Source of the DNA: Thiomonas intermedia
GTDB taxonomy: Bacteria > Pseudomonadota > Gammaproteobacteria > Burkholderiales > Burkholderiaceae_C
Reading direction: 5' to 3'
NCBI RefSeq assembly: GCF_002028405.1
Contig: NZ_CP020046.1
Coordinates: 3,038,001 to 3,102,000 of the forward strand
DNA: 64,000 nt
Shown piece by piece: positions 26,944-37,965 of this stretch; the first letter of the stretch is position 1; each line of letters starts with the position of its first letter. The position numbers and the translations under genes are program-made. Under the pieces are notes generated by a model. The model worked only from the letters and a program-made list of their open reading frames with translations, was not told where the DNA came from and did no database searches.

Positions 26944-27002
26944 ATTGTTCCACCAATAGAACGATGAAGGCAATTTTTGTGACTACCGGAGACATTGTTC
27001 CA
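26944..27002. promoter_or_regulatory. Candidate LysR operator between LysR gene and pirin
   Basis: ATTGTTCCA occurs at 26944-26952 and again at 26994-27002, exactly 50 bp apart (about five helical turns). The first copy pairs with GAACGAT at 26960-26966 as an imperfect dyad (ATTGTTC, 8 bases, GAACGAT). This fits a primary LysR site plus a second site near the pirin promoter. Confidence 0.45.
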
Positions 27003-27055
27003 TCCCTATGCTTGCGTCATCACGGGGCAGGGCCCCGGATTCCAGGAGAAACAGG

Positions 27056-27922
27056 GTGAAAACGCTTCAAGGCATTTACAGCAACCCGCGCCAACATTGG
27101 GTTGGCGACGGCTTTCCCGTGCGTTCGCTGTTCAGCTACAGCAGCCATGGCGTGCAACTCAGTCCCTTTCTGCTGCTCGACTACGCCGGCCCTGCGCAGT
27201 TCGCGCCCGGCACGCAGCCGCGCGGCGTGGGCGAGCACCCGCACCGGGGCTTCGAGACCGTGACCATCGTCTATCAGGGCGAGGTGGACCATCGCGACTC
27301 GACCGGGGCCGGTGGCCACATCGGCCCGGGCGACGTGCAGTGGATGACCGCTGCCGCAGGCATCCTGCATGACGAGTTTCACTCCCAGGCGTTCACCGAG
27401 CGAGGCGGCACGCTGGAGATGGTGCAGCTCTGGGTCAACCTGCCGGCCAGGGACAAGCTGTCGCAGCCGGGCTATCAGACCCTGCTCAGCCGCGACATCC
27501 CCGACGTGGCCTTGCCCGAATCGGCCGGGCGGGTGCGCGTCATCGCCGGGGCCTATGACGGGCACCGCGGTCCGGCGCGGACCTTCACGCCGATGGACGT
27601 GTGGGACGTGCGGCTCAACGCCGGCGCGCAGACCCGCTTCGACATTGCCGCCGGGCGCACGCTGGCGCTGGTGGTGCTGCATGGCGCGGTGAAGGTGAAC
27701 GGTGACGCGGTGGTGCGTGCGGCGCAGTTCGGGCTGCTCAGCCGTGAAGGCGAAGGCGTGCTGGTTGAGGCGCAGGACGATGCCACGGTGCTGCTGCTCA
27801 GCGGCGAGCCGATCGACGAGCCCATCGTCGGCTACGGGCCGTTCGTGATGAACACCCAGGCCGAGATCCATCAGGCCATGCAGGACTTCAACAGCGGCCG
27901 TTTCGGTCAGATCGCGGCGTAA
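27056..27922 (+). CDS. Pirin family protein
   Basis: 288-residue cupin protein; several pirins act as quercetin dioxygenases or redox regulators. The N-terminal cupin has the metal-binding HPHRGFETVTIVYQGEVDHRDSTG and ILHDEFH. The C-terminal cupin contains MDVWDVRLNAGAQ, and the protein ends FVMNTQAEIHQAMQDFNSGRFG. GTG 27056 is chosen because AGGAG lies just before it; earlier in-frame codons give a non-conserved extension. The FMN reductase follows 75 bp downstream, probably in the same transcript. Confidence 0.9.
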   Translation: MKTLQGIYSNPRQHWVGDGFPVRSLFSYSSHGVQLSPFLLLDYAGPAQFAPGTQPRGVGEHPHRGFETVTIVYQGEVDHRDSTGAGGHIGPGDVQWMTAAAGILHDEFHSQAFTERGGTLEMVQLWVNLPARDKLSQPGYQTLLSRDIPDVALPESAGRVRVIAGAYDGHRGPARTFTPMDVWDVRLNAGAQTRFDIAAGRTLALVVLHGAVKVNGDAVVRAAQFGLLSREGEGVLVEAQDDATVLLLSGEPIDEPIVGYGPFVMNTQAEIHQAMQDFNSGRFGQIAA

Positions 27923-27997
27923 GCGCCCTGGCACGACGCGCGGCCCTGGAGGGATTCCAGGGGCCGCGCCCAATCGGTCAACAAAACGGTGACGAGC

Positions 27998-28591
27998 ATG
28001 GACACATTGCGACTTCTCATTCTTCCCGGCAGCGCGCGTACCGGCGCGCTCAGCGGCCGACTGGCGGCCTTTGCGGCGCGGGCGGCCGGGCAACAGGGTT
28101 TGCAGGCCCGCGTGTTCGATTTGCGCGCGCTGGATCTGCCGCTCTACGACGGCGATCTGGAGGCGGCGCATGGCGTGCCCGTCGGCGCACTGGCCTTGCA
28201 GGCCGCGCTGCTCGAAAGCGACGCCGTGCTGCTGGTCACGCCGGAATACAACGGCTTTCCGACCCCGCTGGTGATCAACGCCTTCGACTGGCTTTCGCGC
28301 ATTCCGGCCTCCGAGCAGCATCCGGCCGGGCTGGCGGCCACGGCCAACAAGCCGGTGGCCCTGCTGTCGACCTCGCCCGGACCGTTGGGCGGTCTGCGGG
28401 CGATGAACACGCTGCGGCAATATCTGCAGATGGCCTTTGCCATGCTGGTCGTGCCCCAGCAATACGCCCTGGGCCGGGCGCACGAGGCCTTCGACGAGCA
28501 GGGCGCGCTGGCCGACGTGCGTGCGGCGCAAAGCGTGCAGGGCGTGCTCGACGCCCTGAGCAACCTGGCTCGCGCCCTGCGCCAGGTGTGA
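27998..28591 (+). CDS. NAD(P)H-dependent FMN reductase
   Basis: 197-residue flavodoxin-fold reductase of the FMN_red/ArsH-like branch. Flavin-binding GSARTGALSGRL near the start and the TPEYNGFPTPLVINAFDWLSR segment are diagnostic. It likely reduces quinones, azo compounds or free FMN. ATG 27998 or the GTG nine bases upstream could start it. It follows pirin on the same strand, giving a small quinone/redox cassette with the divergent LysR gene. Confidence 0.88.
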   Translation: MDTLRLLILPGSARTGALSGRLAAFAARAAGQQGLQARVFDLRALDLPLYDGDLEAAHGVPVGALALQAALLESDAVLLVTPEYNGFPTPLVINAFDWLSRIPASEQHPAGLAATANKPVALLSTSPGPLGGLRAMNTLRQYLQMAFAMLVVPQQYALGRAHEAFDEQGALADVRAAQSVQGVLDALSNLARALRQV

Positions 28592-30733
<2,142 letters not shown>

Positions 30734-30735
30734 GC

Positions 30736-31851
30736 ATGGCGAACCCGACTTCGGCCAGGGTGGCTGTTGCCGGAGCAGGCCTTGCGGGGCGGCTGCTGGC
30801 GTGGCGGCTGCTCGGCGCGGGGGTGTCGGTCACGCTCGTCGACGCGCGGGCGCGCACCGATAGCGATCACGCGGCCGGTGTGGCCGCGGCCATGCTGGCG
30901 CCTTATGCCGAGCTGGTGGTCAGCGACGCCCATCTGTTCGCGCTGGGCGAACAAGCGCTGGCCCTCTGGCCGCAGTGGCTGGCCGAGCTTCGGGCGCAGA
31001 CCGGCAAGACGGTGGATTTCCGCCACGAAGGCTCGCTGGTGGTGGCCCATGCGCCCGACCATGCCGGGCTCGCGCACTATGCCGATCTGATCCGCTACCG
31101 CCTGCCCGCCGGTGATCGGCGCGAGGCGGTGCGGTCGCTGGATCGCGCGGGTATCGCCGAGTTGGAACCGTCGATGGCAGGGCGTTTCGAACGCGGCCTG
31201 TGGTTGCCGCAGGAGGGCCAGCTCGACAACGGACAGCTGCTCGACGCGCTGGAGGACGCCATTCTGCAAGGCATGGCGCGGGTCGGAGGGCAGTGGCTGG
31301 AGCGCACGACCGTGGATCGCGTGGAGGCGCAAACCATCCACACCCGCAACGGCGCGGTGCTAGGGGCCGATGCGGTGGTGGACTGTCGTGGCGTGTACGC
31401 CGACTGGCCGGGCCTGCGGGGGGTGCGCGGCGAAGTGCTCACCGTGTCGTGTCCCGAGGTGACGCTGCGCCGCCCGGTGCGGCTGATCCATCCGCGCTAC
31501 ATGCTCTACATCGTGCCGCGCAGCGGCGGCCGCTTTGTCATCGGCGCCACCGAACTGGAGTCGCAGGACACCGGGCCGATCACGGTGCGCTCGATGCTCG
31601 AACTCGCCAGCGCGCTCTACAGCGTGCATCCGGCCTTCGGTGAAGGACACATCGTGCGCGCGGCGACCAGTCTGCGTCCGGCCACCGACGACCATCAACC
31701 GGTGTGGGCGCAGCGCGACGGCGTGTGGCACCTCAATGGCCTTTACCGCCATGGATTTCTCGTCGCGCCGGCCATGGTGCAACAGGCCGAGCGCACCTTG
31801 CTGAACTTGCTGGCCACCGAGCCCGCGCACGATGTGGAGATGAGGCGATGA
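30736..31851 (+). CDS. thiO: Glycine oxidase (thiamine biosynthesis)
   Basis: FAD enzyme that oxidises glycine to the imine used for thiazole synthesis. It has 371 residues: FAD motif VAVAGAGLAGRLLAWRLLGAG, then DHAAGVAAAMLAPYAEL, central HEGSLVVAHAP, and C-terminal RAATSLRPATDDHQPVW with LNGLYRHGFLVAPAM. It begins 2 bp after thiC and overlaps thiS by ATGA, which fixes its place in the operon. The frame continues far upstream through thiC, but that is a shadow. Confidence 0.9.
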   Translation: MANPTSARVAVAGAGLAGRLLAWRLLGAGVSVTLVDARARTDSDHAAGVAAAMLAPYAELVVSDAHLFALGEQALALWPQWLAELRAQTGKTVDFRHEGSLVVAHAPDHAGLAHYADLIRYRLPAGDRREAVRSLDRAGIAELEPSMAGRFERGLWLPQEGQLDNGQLLDALEDAILQGMARVGGQWLERTTVDRVEAQTIHTRNGAVLGADAVVDCRGVYADWPGLRGVRGEVLTVSCPEVTLRRPVRLIHPRYMLYIVPRSGGRFVIGATELESQDTGPITVRSMLELASALYSVHPAFGEGHIVRAATSLRPATDDHQPVWAQRDGVWHLNGLYRHGFLVAPAMVQQAERTLLNLLATEPAHDVEMRR

Positions 31852-32078
31852 ATACACCCACCGAACCCCTGGCCGGCCTGAGGCTGCACCTCAATGGCGA
31901 GGCGCTGGCCACGCACTGCGCCACACTGGCCGAGCTGCTCGCCGAGCGCGGTTACGACACGACCCGCGCCATGGCCTGCGCCGTGAACCAGCAGTTCGTG
32001 CCGCGCACCGGCTGGGCGGGTCTGCCGCTGAATGCGGGGGATCGGATCGAGGTCGTCTGTCCTGTGGTGGGAGGGTGA
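31848..32078 (+). CDS. thiS: Sulfur carrier protein ThiS
   Basis: 76-residue ubiquitin-like sulfur carrier. It has [37 protein letters not shown] and ends in the required CPVVGG di-glycine, which becomes the thiocarboxylate. The start overlaps the thiO stop. No thiF is seen in the window, so the adenylating enzyme must be elsewhere. Confidence 0.92.
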   Translation: MNTPTEPLAGLRLHLNGEALATHCATLAELLAERGYDTTRAMACAVNQQFVPRTGWAGLPLNAGDRIEVVCPVVGG

Positions 32079-32079
32079 C

Positions 32080-32937
32080 ATGATTTTGAACGATCCGGCG
32101 CGATCCGCCATGAGCGCAGCAACGCCGGGCTCGGCCTTGCTGACTCAGCCCGATCTCTTGCAGGTGGGCGGTGTCGGCCTGAACAGCCGTCTCTTTCTGG
32201 GCACGGCGCGTTATCCGTCCCCCAGCGTGCTGGCGGATGCCGCCCAGGCCGCGCAGGTCGAGGTGCTCACGGTATCGCTGCGGCGACTGGCCCCGCAGAG
32301 CCAGTCCGGACAGGCCTGGTGGCAGCGCATTCAGTCGCTCGGGGCGCATCTGCTGCCCAACACCGCGGGCTGTCACAGTGCCGACGAGGCCATCACGCTG
32401 GCGCACATGGCGCGCGAAATTTTCGGCACGCCCTGGATCAAGCTCGAAGTGATCGGCGACGACTACACCCTGCAGCCCGACCCCTGGGGCACCGTGGCGG
32501 CGGCGCAGACCTTGGTGCGCGAGGGTTTCGCCGTGTTTGCCTACACCACGGACGATCTGGTCACGGCGATGAAGCTGCGCGACGCGGGGGTCGCCGCCAT
32601 CATGCCCTGGGCCGCCCCCATCGGCACCGGCGCCGGCCCGCGCAACCTGCCGGCACTGCGCACCCTGCGCGAGCGTCTGCCCGACAGTGTGCTGGTGGTC
32701 GATGCCGGCATCGGCGCGCCCCATCATGCGGCGCAGGTGATGGAGCTGGGCTTTGATGCCGTGCTGGTGAACACCGCGGTGGCCGAGGCCGGCGACCCGG
32801 TGGCCATGGCACGCGCTTTTACACTGAGTGTGCGGGCCGGCCGTCTGGCCCACCGCGCGCTGCCCATGCGCATGCGCGAGGTGGCCCAGGCGTCGACGCC
32901 CATGGTGGGTGTGCCGTTCTGGCATCAAGGGAGTTGA
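32080..32937 (+). CDS. thiG: Thiazole synthase
   Basis: Forms the thiazole phosphate from deoxyxylulose phosphate, dehydroglycine and ThiS thiocarboxylate. It has 285 residues. Visible: [34 protein letters not shown], the Schiff-base lysine in [22 protein letters not shown] and [20 protein letters not shown]. The phosphate loop reads [15 protein letters not shown], a variant of the common MPLGSPIGSGQG. ATG 32080 follows GGGAGG and is 1 bp after thiS. Last thi gene of the first cluster. Confidence 0.95.
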   Translation: MILNDPARSAMSAATPGSALLTQPDLLQVGGVGLNSRLFLGTARYPSPSVLADAAQAAQVEVLTVSLRRLAPQSQSGQAWWQRIQSLGAHLLPNTAGCHSADEAITLAHMAREIFGTPWIKLEVIGDDYTLQPDPWGTVAAAQTLVREGFAVFAYTTDDLVTAMKLRDAGVAAIMPWAAPIGTGAGPRNLPALRTLRERLPDSVLVVDAGIGAPHHAAQVMELGFDAVLVNTAVAEAGDPVAMARAFTLSVRAGRLAHRALPMRMREVAQASTPMVGVPFWHQGS

Positions 32938-32941
32938 ACGC

Positions 32942-33520
32942 GTGAAAAAAGGACGTCTGGAAGCCTTCAGCGATGGCGTGTTCGCCATCATCATCACCAT
33001 CATGGTGCTCGAACTGAAAGTGCCGCATGGCGAGCGGCTCGAGGCCCTGCTGCCGCTCTGGCCGGTCTTTCTCAGCTATGTGCTCAGCTTCGTCTACGTG
33101 GGCATTTACTGGAACAACCATCATCACCTGTTTCAGGCGTGTGACCATGTCTCGGGACGGGTGCTTTGGGCCAATCTGCACCTTCTGTTCTGGCTGTCGC
33201 TGTTTCCCTTCGTCACCGGCTGGATGGGCGAGAACCACTTCGCCGCATGGCCGGCGGCGGTGTATGGCGTGGCTCTGCTCATGGCCGCGGTGGCCTACTG
33301 GCTGCTGCAAAAGACGCTGATCGCCGTGGAGGGCGAGCGCTCGGTGCTTCGGCGCGCCCTGGGTCAGGACTGGAAGGGCAAGCTGTCGCCTGTGCTCTAC
33401 ATCGCAGGCATCGGGCTGACGCTGTGGCAGCCGTGGCTGTCATTGGCGCTGTATGTGGCGGTCGCCTTGCTCTGGCTGGTGCCCGACCGCCGCATCGAGC
33501 GCACACTCAACAGCCACTGA
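32942..33520 (+). CDS. TMEM175/DUF1211 family membrane protein
   Basis: 192-residue membrane protein with four to six helices. The N-terminus RLEAFSDGVFAIIITIMVLEL carries the FSDGVFAI signature of bacterial TMEM175 channels, which conduct K+ or protons. It starts at GTG 32942, 4 bp after thiG, so it is probably co-transcribed with the thiamine genes although no thiamine role is known for the family. Confidence 0.85.
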   Translation: MKKGRLEAFSDGVFAIIITIMVLELKVPHGERLEALLPLWPVFLSYVLSFVYVGIYWNNHHHLFQACDHVSGRVLWANLHLLFWLSLFPFVTGWMGENHFAAWPAAVYGVALLMAAVAYWLLQKTLIAVEGERSVLRRALGQDWKGKLSPVLYIAGIGLTLWQPWLSLALYVAVALLWLVPDRRIERTLNSH

Positions 33521-33588
33521 CCACAAAGCGCTAGCGTTCCTGGGCGGTCAGTGGCTTGTCTAGAACCGGTCAACGCGACGTCCGAGGA

Positions 33589-34212
33589 TCAGGGATGGTT
33601 GTAGGGATAGCGGCTGTCGGGGCGATTGCCGTGTTCATGGTCGGGCCGACCTGGGCCGGCGCCATGTCCCTCGCCAGGGTGCGGGCCGGGAGGTCCGCCC
33701 TGAGGACCATGATGGGGCGGAGCCGGATGGTAGGGCGGGCGCCCAGGCGCTGCAGCGTGGACGGGCGGTCGCCCGGGGGCGGCATGAAAACGCTTCCAGT
33801 GCGGATCGTGGTCATAGCGGTGCGCATGAGCCTGGGCGCGCTCCCAGTCGCGGTCGTGGAACTTGCGCAAACCCGGCGGAATGCGAGCGGCCGGATGCCA
33901 CGGGCCGCCGTAATGCGGACCGGTGTACCAGCGGCCACCGCTGTTGTAGTAGTACACCCCGCTCAGGTAGAACAAGGGTTGCGCCACGCCCAGCGCGACA
34001 TAGCCGCTGAACTCCGGCAGCCACACCATGGTGGGCGGTGCCGCCACGACCACCGGGGGGGGCGCATAGACCGCCTGCGGCGCCACGTACACGGGCGGAG
34101 GCGGTGTGCCAATGGTGAGCTGCACGCTGACGGGAGGGCCTTCGGCATGCGCAGACAGAGTCCATGCGCACGCGCTCAGGAGGACAGTGGAGACAACGAG
34201 TTTAGGTTTCAT
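33589..34212 (-). CDS. Secreted proline/histidine-rich protein, unknown function
   Basis: 207-residue protein with a clear signal peptide (MKPKLVVSTVLLSACAWTLSAHA-E). The mature part begins with a Pro/Val-rich region (PPPPVYVAPQAVYAPPPVVV), then WYTGPHYGGPWHP, and ends in about 90 residues rich in Pro, His, Gly and Arg (HPAPPHHGPQGGPPG and similar). Related short secreted proteins are common in Burkholderiales but uncharacterised. The His-rich tail may bind metals; that is only a guess. It sits between two thiamine genes on the opposite strand. Confidence 0.75.
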   Translation of the reverse strand: MKPKLVVSTVLLSACAWTLSAHAEGPPVSVQLTIGTPPPPVYVAPQAVYAPPPVVVAAPPTMVWLPEFSGYVALGVAQPLFYLSGVYYYNSGGRWYTGPHYGGPWHPAARIPPGLRKFHDRDWERAQAHAHRYDHDPHWKRFHAAPGRPPVHAAAPGRPPYHPAPPHHGPQGGPPGPHPGEGHGAGPGRPDHEHGNRPDSRYPYNHP

Positions 34213-34349
34213 GGGGATTCCAACGGATGGGTTGGCGGAACGTTGACAGCGGGGTCAACTGCGGTGTGCCAGCCTAGCCTAGCAAAAGAACTGAATCGGC
34301 CCCACACGACGGACGTCCTTACACTGCAACGATCTGGGAGAACTCGACA

Positions 34350-35864
34350 ATGACCACGACCCCTTACCTTCTCACCATAGCCGGCCACGATCCCACGGGG
34401 GGCGCCGGGCTGTCGGCGGATCTGGCGACCTGGCGTGCACTGGGCTGGCGCGGGGCGAGCATCGTCACGTCGATGACGGCGCAGAGTTCCTACGGTTCGC
34501 AGGCTGTGCAGGCAGCCGAGGTCGGCATCTTGCGCGGCAGTCTGCGAACCTTGCTCGCCGATGGCGAGCCCGCGGCCGTGAAGATCGGCATGATCGGCCA
34601 CGCCGCGCTGGCCGAGGAGGTGGCACAGTTTGTCGAGGCGCGTCAGTGCCCTGTGGTGTGGGATCCGCAACTGGCTTCGGCCGACGCAGCCGAGCCCTGG
34701 ACCAAGGCACATGGCGGCGGGCTCGCCATGCGTCTGGCCAAGCGTGCCGACCTCATCACGCCCAATCGCACGGAGGCCAGTGCCCTGCTCGATCTACCGG
34801 TCTGGGACATGGGGCCGCCCCCGGCCACCTGGGTCACCGCCATCCGTAGTCGCTGGCTCGACGTCGGCGCGCCCCACCGCGCCGTGGTGGTGAAGGGCGG
34901 CAATGCCTGGGGCGCGCACAGCACCGACTGGACCATCACGCGCAACACGGTCCTGCCTCTGGTCAGCCGGCGCCTGCCGCGCAGCGCGCAGGGTTCGGGC
35001 TGCGTCCATGCGAGCGTGAGCGCCGCGCGTCTGGCCGAGGGCTGGAGCGTGCTCGACGCGGCGTCGGAGGCTCAATTGCGCACGCATGCGGGCATCGATC
35101 AGGCGATTGCCGCCGGGCCGGGCCGGCCGATGACGCGCACCGACGCCAGGGCCGACAGCGACGATCTGCCCTGGCAGCCGCTGCCTGGGCAATCCGAAGA
35201 ACCGTTTCCCGATTTCGCCCGACTTTCGGGCCAGATCGGCTTCTATCCCGTGGTGCCCGATGTGGACTGGGTGCTGCGGCTGCTGGAATGGGGCGTCTGC
35301 ACCATCCAGCTTCGCATCAAGGAGGCCGAGGGCGCCGTCCTGCGCATGCAGATCCGCGCAGCGGTGCAGGCCGCGCGGGAGGTTCCGGGCACGCAACTGT
35401 TCATCAACGATCACTGGCGCGAAGCGATCGAGGTCGGTGCCTATGGCGTGCATCTCGGGCAGGACGATGTGCACACGGCCGACCTGAGCGCGCTGCACGC
35501 GGCCGGGCTGCGGCTTGGGCTGAGCACCCACACGCCGGCCGAGATGGCCCGTGCCCATGCGCTGCGGCCGTCGTACATCGCGCTCGGGCCGGTGTTTCCC
35601 ACGACGTTGAAGGCCATGCCCTATCGCCCGCTGGGCCTGGAGCGTCTGTCGCAATGGCGTCAGTGGCTGTCCCCGCGTTACCCGGTGGTGGCGATTGGCG
35701 GCATCAGCCTCGATCAGATGGCCGCGGTGCGGGCCACTGGCGTGTCGGGCGCGGCGGTGGTCAGCGCCGTGACGCAGGCGCTCAATCCGCGGCTTGCCGT
35801 GCGTGAAGCCCTGCATATCTGGCCGGCCTGTGCCGACGAGGCGGTGGCGCAGGCGATGGTCTGA
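34350..35864 (+). CDS. thiDE: Bifunctional HMP-phosphate kinase / thiamine-phosphate synthase fusion
   Basis: 504-residue fusion of two thiamine enzymes. Residues 1-270 are ThiD-like (LLTIAGHDPTGGAGLSADL, TPNRTEASALLDL, GSGCVHASVSAARLAEGWS), phosphorylating HMP-P. Residues 310-495 are ThiE-like (IQLRIKEAEG, LFINDHWREAIEVGAYGVHLGQDD, LGPVFPTTLKAMPYRPLG, AIGGISLDQM), joining HMP-PP and thiazole-P. The thiE half is not truncated. It is separated from thiCOSG by the TMEM175 and secreted-protein genes and has its own 137-bp upstream gap (34213-34349), where no riboswitch is visible. The 251-bp gap after it (35865-36115) holds no gene. Confidence 0.93.
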   Translation: MTTTPYLLTIAGHDPTGGAGLSADLATWRALGWRGASIVTSMTAQSSYGSQAVQAAEVGILRGSLRTLLADGEPAAVKIGMIGHAALAEEVAQFVEARQCPVVWDPQLASADAAEPWTKAHGGGLAMRLAKRADLITPNRTEASALLDLPVWDMGPPPATWVTAIRSRWLDVGAPHRAVVVKGGNAWGAHSTDWTITRNTVLPLVSRRLPRSAQGSGCVHASVSAARLAEGWSVLDAASEAQLRTHAGIDQAIAAGPGRPMTRTDARADSDDLPWQPLPGQSEEPFPDFARLSGQIGFYPVVPDVDWVLRLLEWGVCTIQLRIKEAEGAVLRMQIRAAVQAAREVPGTQLFINDHWREAIEVGAYGVHLGQDDVHTADLSALHAAGLRLGLSTHTPAEMARAHALRPSYIALGPVFPTTLKAMPYRPLGLERLSQWRQWLSPRYPVVAIGGISLDQMAAVRATGVSGAAVVSAVTQALNPRLAVREALHIWPACADEAVAQAMV

Positions 35865-36115
35865 AGCGCGCGATTCTGCGGTTCAAAGATGAAGCTCCGC
35901 TGAAATTCAGCAGGTTCTTCGCGTCAGAATTGTGAGATCAGGTCGCTCGCGTAAACGAATGCAATAAACCGGAGGTTTGGTTTGCATTGACATACTCGCT
36001 GGACTATCGTCGTTTCAGGATCGCTCAGCCGCGCTGACCTTGCATTGCGGTGATTGCGGTCGCCGGGGCCGGGCTTCTCTGGCTTCGGATCGATAACTCA
36101 CACGAGGAGAACGAC

Positions 36116-37408
36116 ATGAGTGCAGCCAAACCGCGGGTTCTGATTCTGGGCGGCAATTTCGCCGGCCTGGGCAGTGCACAAGAGATCCGGAAGTACGCGG
36201 GCGACAGCGTCGACATCACCGTGATCGACCGCAAGCCCTATCTGCTGTATGTGCCCAATATTCCGGCCGAGGTGTTCGAGAACCGCAACCCGCAACTGAC
36301 CATGACCATGGACATCCTCGAGCCGCTGCACGACATTGGCGCGCGCTTCATCCAGGGTGAGGTCACCGCACTCGATGTGGACGCCAAACGGGTGGACTAT
36401 GTGCCGAGCGAGCGGCCGGGCGCGGCCCCGACCGCCACGACTTATGACTATCTGGTGGTCGCGCTGGGCAACCGGCTGGCCTTCGACAAAATCGAGGGTT
36501 TCGCGCAGTTCGGCCACACCGTCACCGACAACACCTATGGCGAGGCGCTGCGCCAGTTCTTGATGCACGACTACAAGGGCGGCCCCATCGCCATCGGCTC
36601 GGCGCGGTTCACCCAGGGCGACGGCGCCAAGGGGCTGGCGCCGTATCCAGGCGGCAGCATTCCGGCGGCTGAAGCGGCCTGCGAAGGTCCGCCAGTGGAA
36701 ACCATGCTGGCCTGCGCCACCTGGCTGGGGCAGCACGGCAAGGGCGGGCCGGACAAGATCACCGTGTTCACGCCCGCGGCGCTGATCGCCGAGGATGCTG
36801 GCGAAAAGGTCGTCGGTCAGTTGCTGGACATCGCCAGCGGCATGGGCTTTCACTACCTGAACAAGACTCACGATATCACGCGGCTGACGGCCGATGGCGT
36901 CGAGTTCGCCAACGGGCAGTCGGTCGAGGCCGAGTTGAAGATCATCTTTCCCGACTGGACGCCACATGCCTTTCTCAAGGGCTTGCCGATCAGCGACAGC
37001 GAAGGCTTCATCATCACCGACCTGCTGATGCGCAACCCCAAGTACCCCACCGTTTTCGCGGCTGGCGACTGCGCTGCGGTGACCGTGCCCAAACTGGGCG
37101 CCATCGGCCACCAGCAGGCCGAGATCGTCGGCAAGCAGATCGCCAAGGACATGAAGCGCCTCACCGCGGAACAGGCCGATGCCGCGCTGCAGCCCGTGGT
37201 CTATTGCATTGGCGACATCGGCAACAGCCAGGCGTTCTACATCCGTTCGAACTCCTGGTTCGGCGGCGACACCCAGGTTCTCAAGCTGGGACACATTCCC
37301 TACATGCTGAAGATGCAGTACAAGAACCTGTTCTTCCGCACCAAGGGCAAGATGCCCCCGTGGGGGCTGGACGCAGCCCGCGTCATGGCCGAAAAGATCG
37401 CGGCCTGA
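36116..37408 (+). CDS. sqr: Sulfide:quinone oxidoreductase-like flavoprotein
   Basis: 430-residue FAD/NAD-fold protein of the SQR/flavocytochrome-sulfide-dehydrogenase group, expected to oxidise sulfide and reduce quinone at the inner membrane. FAD motif VLILGGNFAGLGSAQEI, second dinucleotide motif around DYLVVALGNRL, and C-terminal FAAGDCAAV. Candidate redox cysteines are Cys189 (EAACEGPPVE, aligned by eye with the proximal SQR Cys), Cys200, Cys319 and Cys364. ATG 36116 has AGGAG upstream. The DUF1641 gene follows 22 bp downstream, a pairing typical of sulfur oxidisers. Confidence 0.85.
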   Translation: MSAAKPRVLILGGNFAGLGSAQEIRKYAGDSVDITVIDRKPYLLYVPNIPAEVFENRNPQLTMTMDILEPLHDIGARFIQGEVTALDVDAKRVDYVPSERPGAAPTATTYDYLVVALGNRLAFDKIEGFAQFGHTVTDNTYGEALRQFLMHDYKGGPIAIGSARFTQGDGAKGLAPYPGGSIPAAEAACEGPPVETMLACATWLGQHGKGGPDKITVFTPAALIAEDAGEKVVGQLLDIASGMGFHYLNKTHDITRLTADGVEFANGQSVEAELKIIFPDWTPHAFLKGLPISDSEGFIITDLLMRNPKYPTVFAAGDCAAVTVPKLGAIGHQQAEIVGKQIAKDMKRLTAEQADAALQPVVYCIGDIGNSQAFYIRSNSWFGGDTQVLKLGHIPYMLKMQYKNLFFRTKGKMPPWGLDAARVMAEKIAA

Positions 37409-37430
37409 GCCGAACCCCCGGGAGACGACA

Positions 37431-37952
37431 ATGGACATGACCGATGGAATGAAGACCCCCACCGCAACCCCGCCAGCACTCAACGCCTCGCAGTGGGCTG
37501 CGCTGGGCCGCATGGCCGACCGCTATGCGCAGGCCGAAGAACTGGGCAGTTTCGCGGTGAAGCATCTCGGCGGCGAGATGACGGAGGCCGTGCTGACACT
37601 GAGCGATTTGTTCAAGGACCCCAAGCTGCTGCCTGCGTTGCGCGAGCTGCTGTCGACGCTGGTGACGCTGCACGAAGTGGGCGCGCTAAGGCAACTCCGC
37701 GACAACGCCATTCTTGCCGCCGAAGGGCTGCGCGATACCGATCTCAACGCCACCATGACGCAGATGCTCAAGCTGCCCGACAAGATCGGCTCGGTGATCG
37801 ATCAGGCCACGCAGGGTTCTTCCGACAAGGCCTTGGGCGGCTTCGGCGGCTTGATGCACATGCTGCGCGACAAGGACGTGCAGCACGGCATCCAGACCCT
37901 GGCTCGCATGGCCGGGGCACTCAGCCCGCCTTCTGAGAAGACCGCACACTGA
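37431..37952 (+). CDS. DUF1641 protein, partner of SQR
   Basis: 173-residue protein of the DUF1641 family, mostly helical and without signal peptide or membrane helices. It has the family pattern LLPALRELLSTLVTLHEVGALRQLRD. It follows the sqr-like gene by 22 bp and is probably co-transcribed. Such genes recur next to SQR-type flavoproteins; a role as regulator or subunit is suspected but not shown. Confidence 0.85.
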   Translation: MDMTDGMKTPTATPPALNASQWAALGRMADRYAQAEELGSFAVKHLGGEMTEAVLTLSDLFKDPKLLPALRELLSTLVTLHEVGALRQLRDNAILAAEGLRDTDLNATMTQMLKLPDKIGSVIDQATQGSSDKALGGFGGLMHMLRDKDVQHGIQTLARMAGALSPPSEKTAH

Positions 37953-37965
37953 CGGCGCCTCGGGC

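Noticed and set aside
35987-36015. TTGACA at 35987 as promoter of the sqr-like gene
   Set aside because: No acceptable -10 at 16-18 bases; the nearest TATCGT is only 12 bases away.
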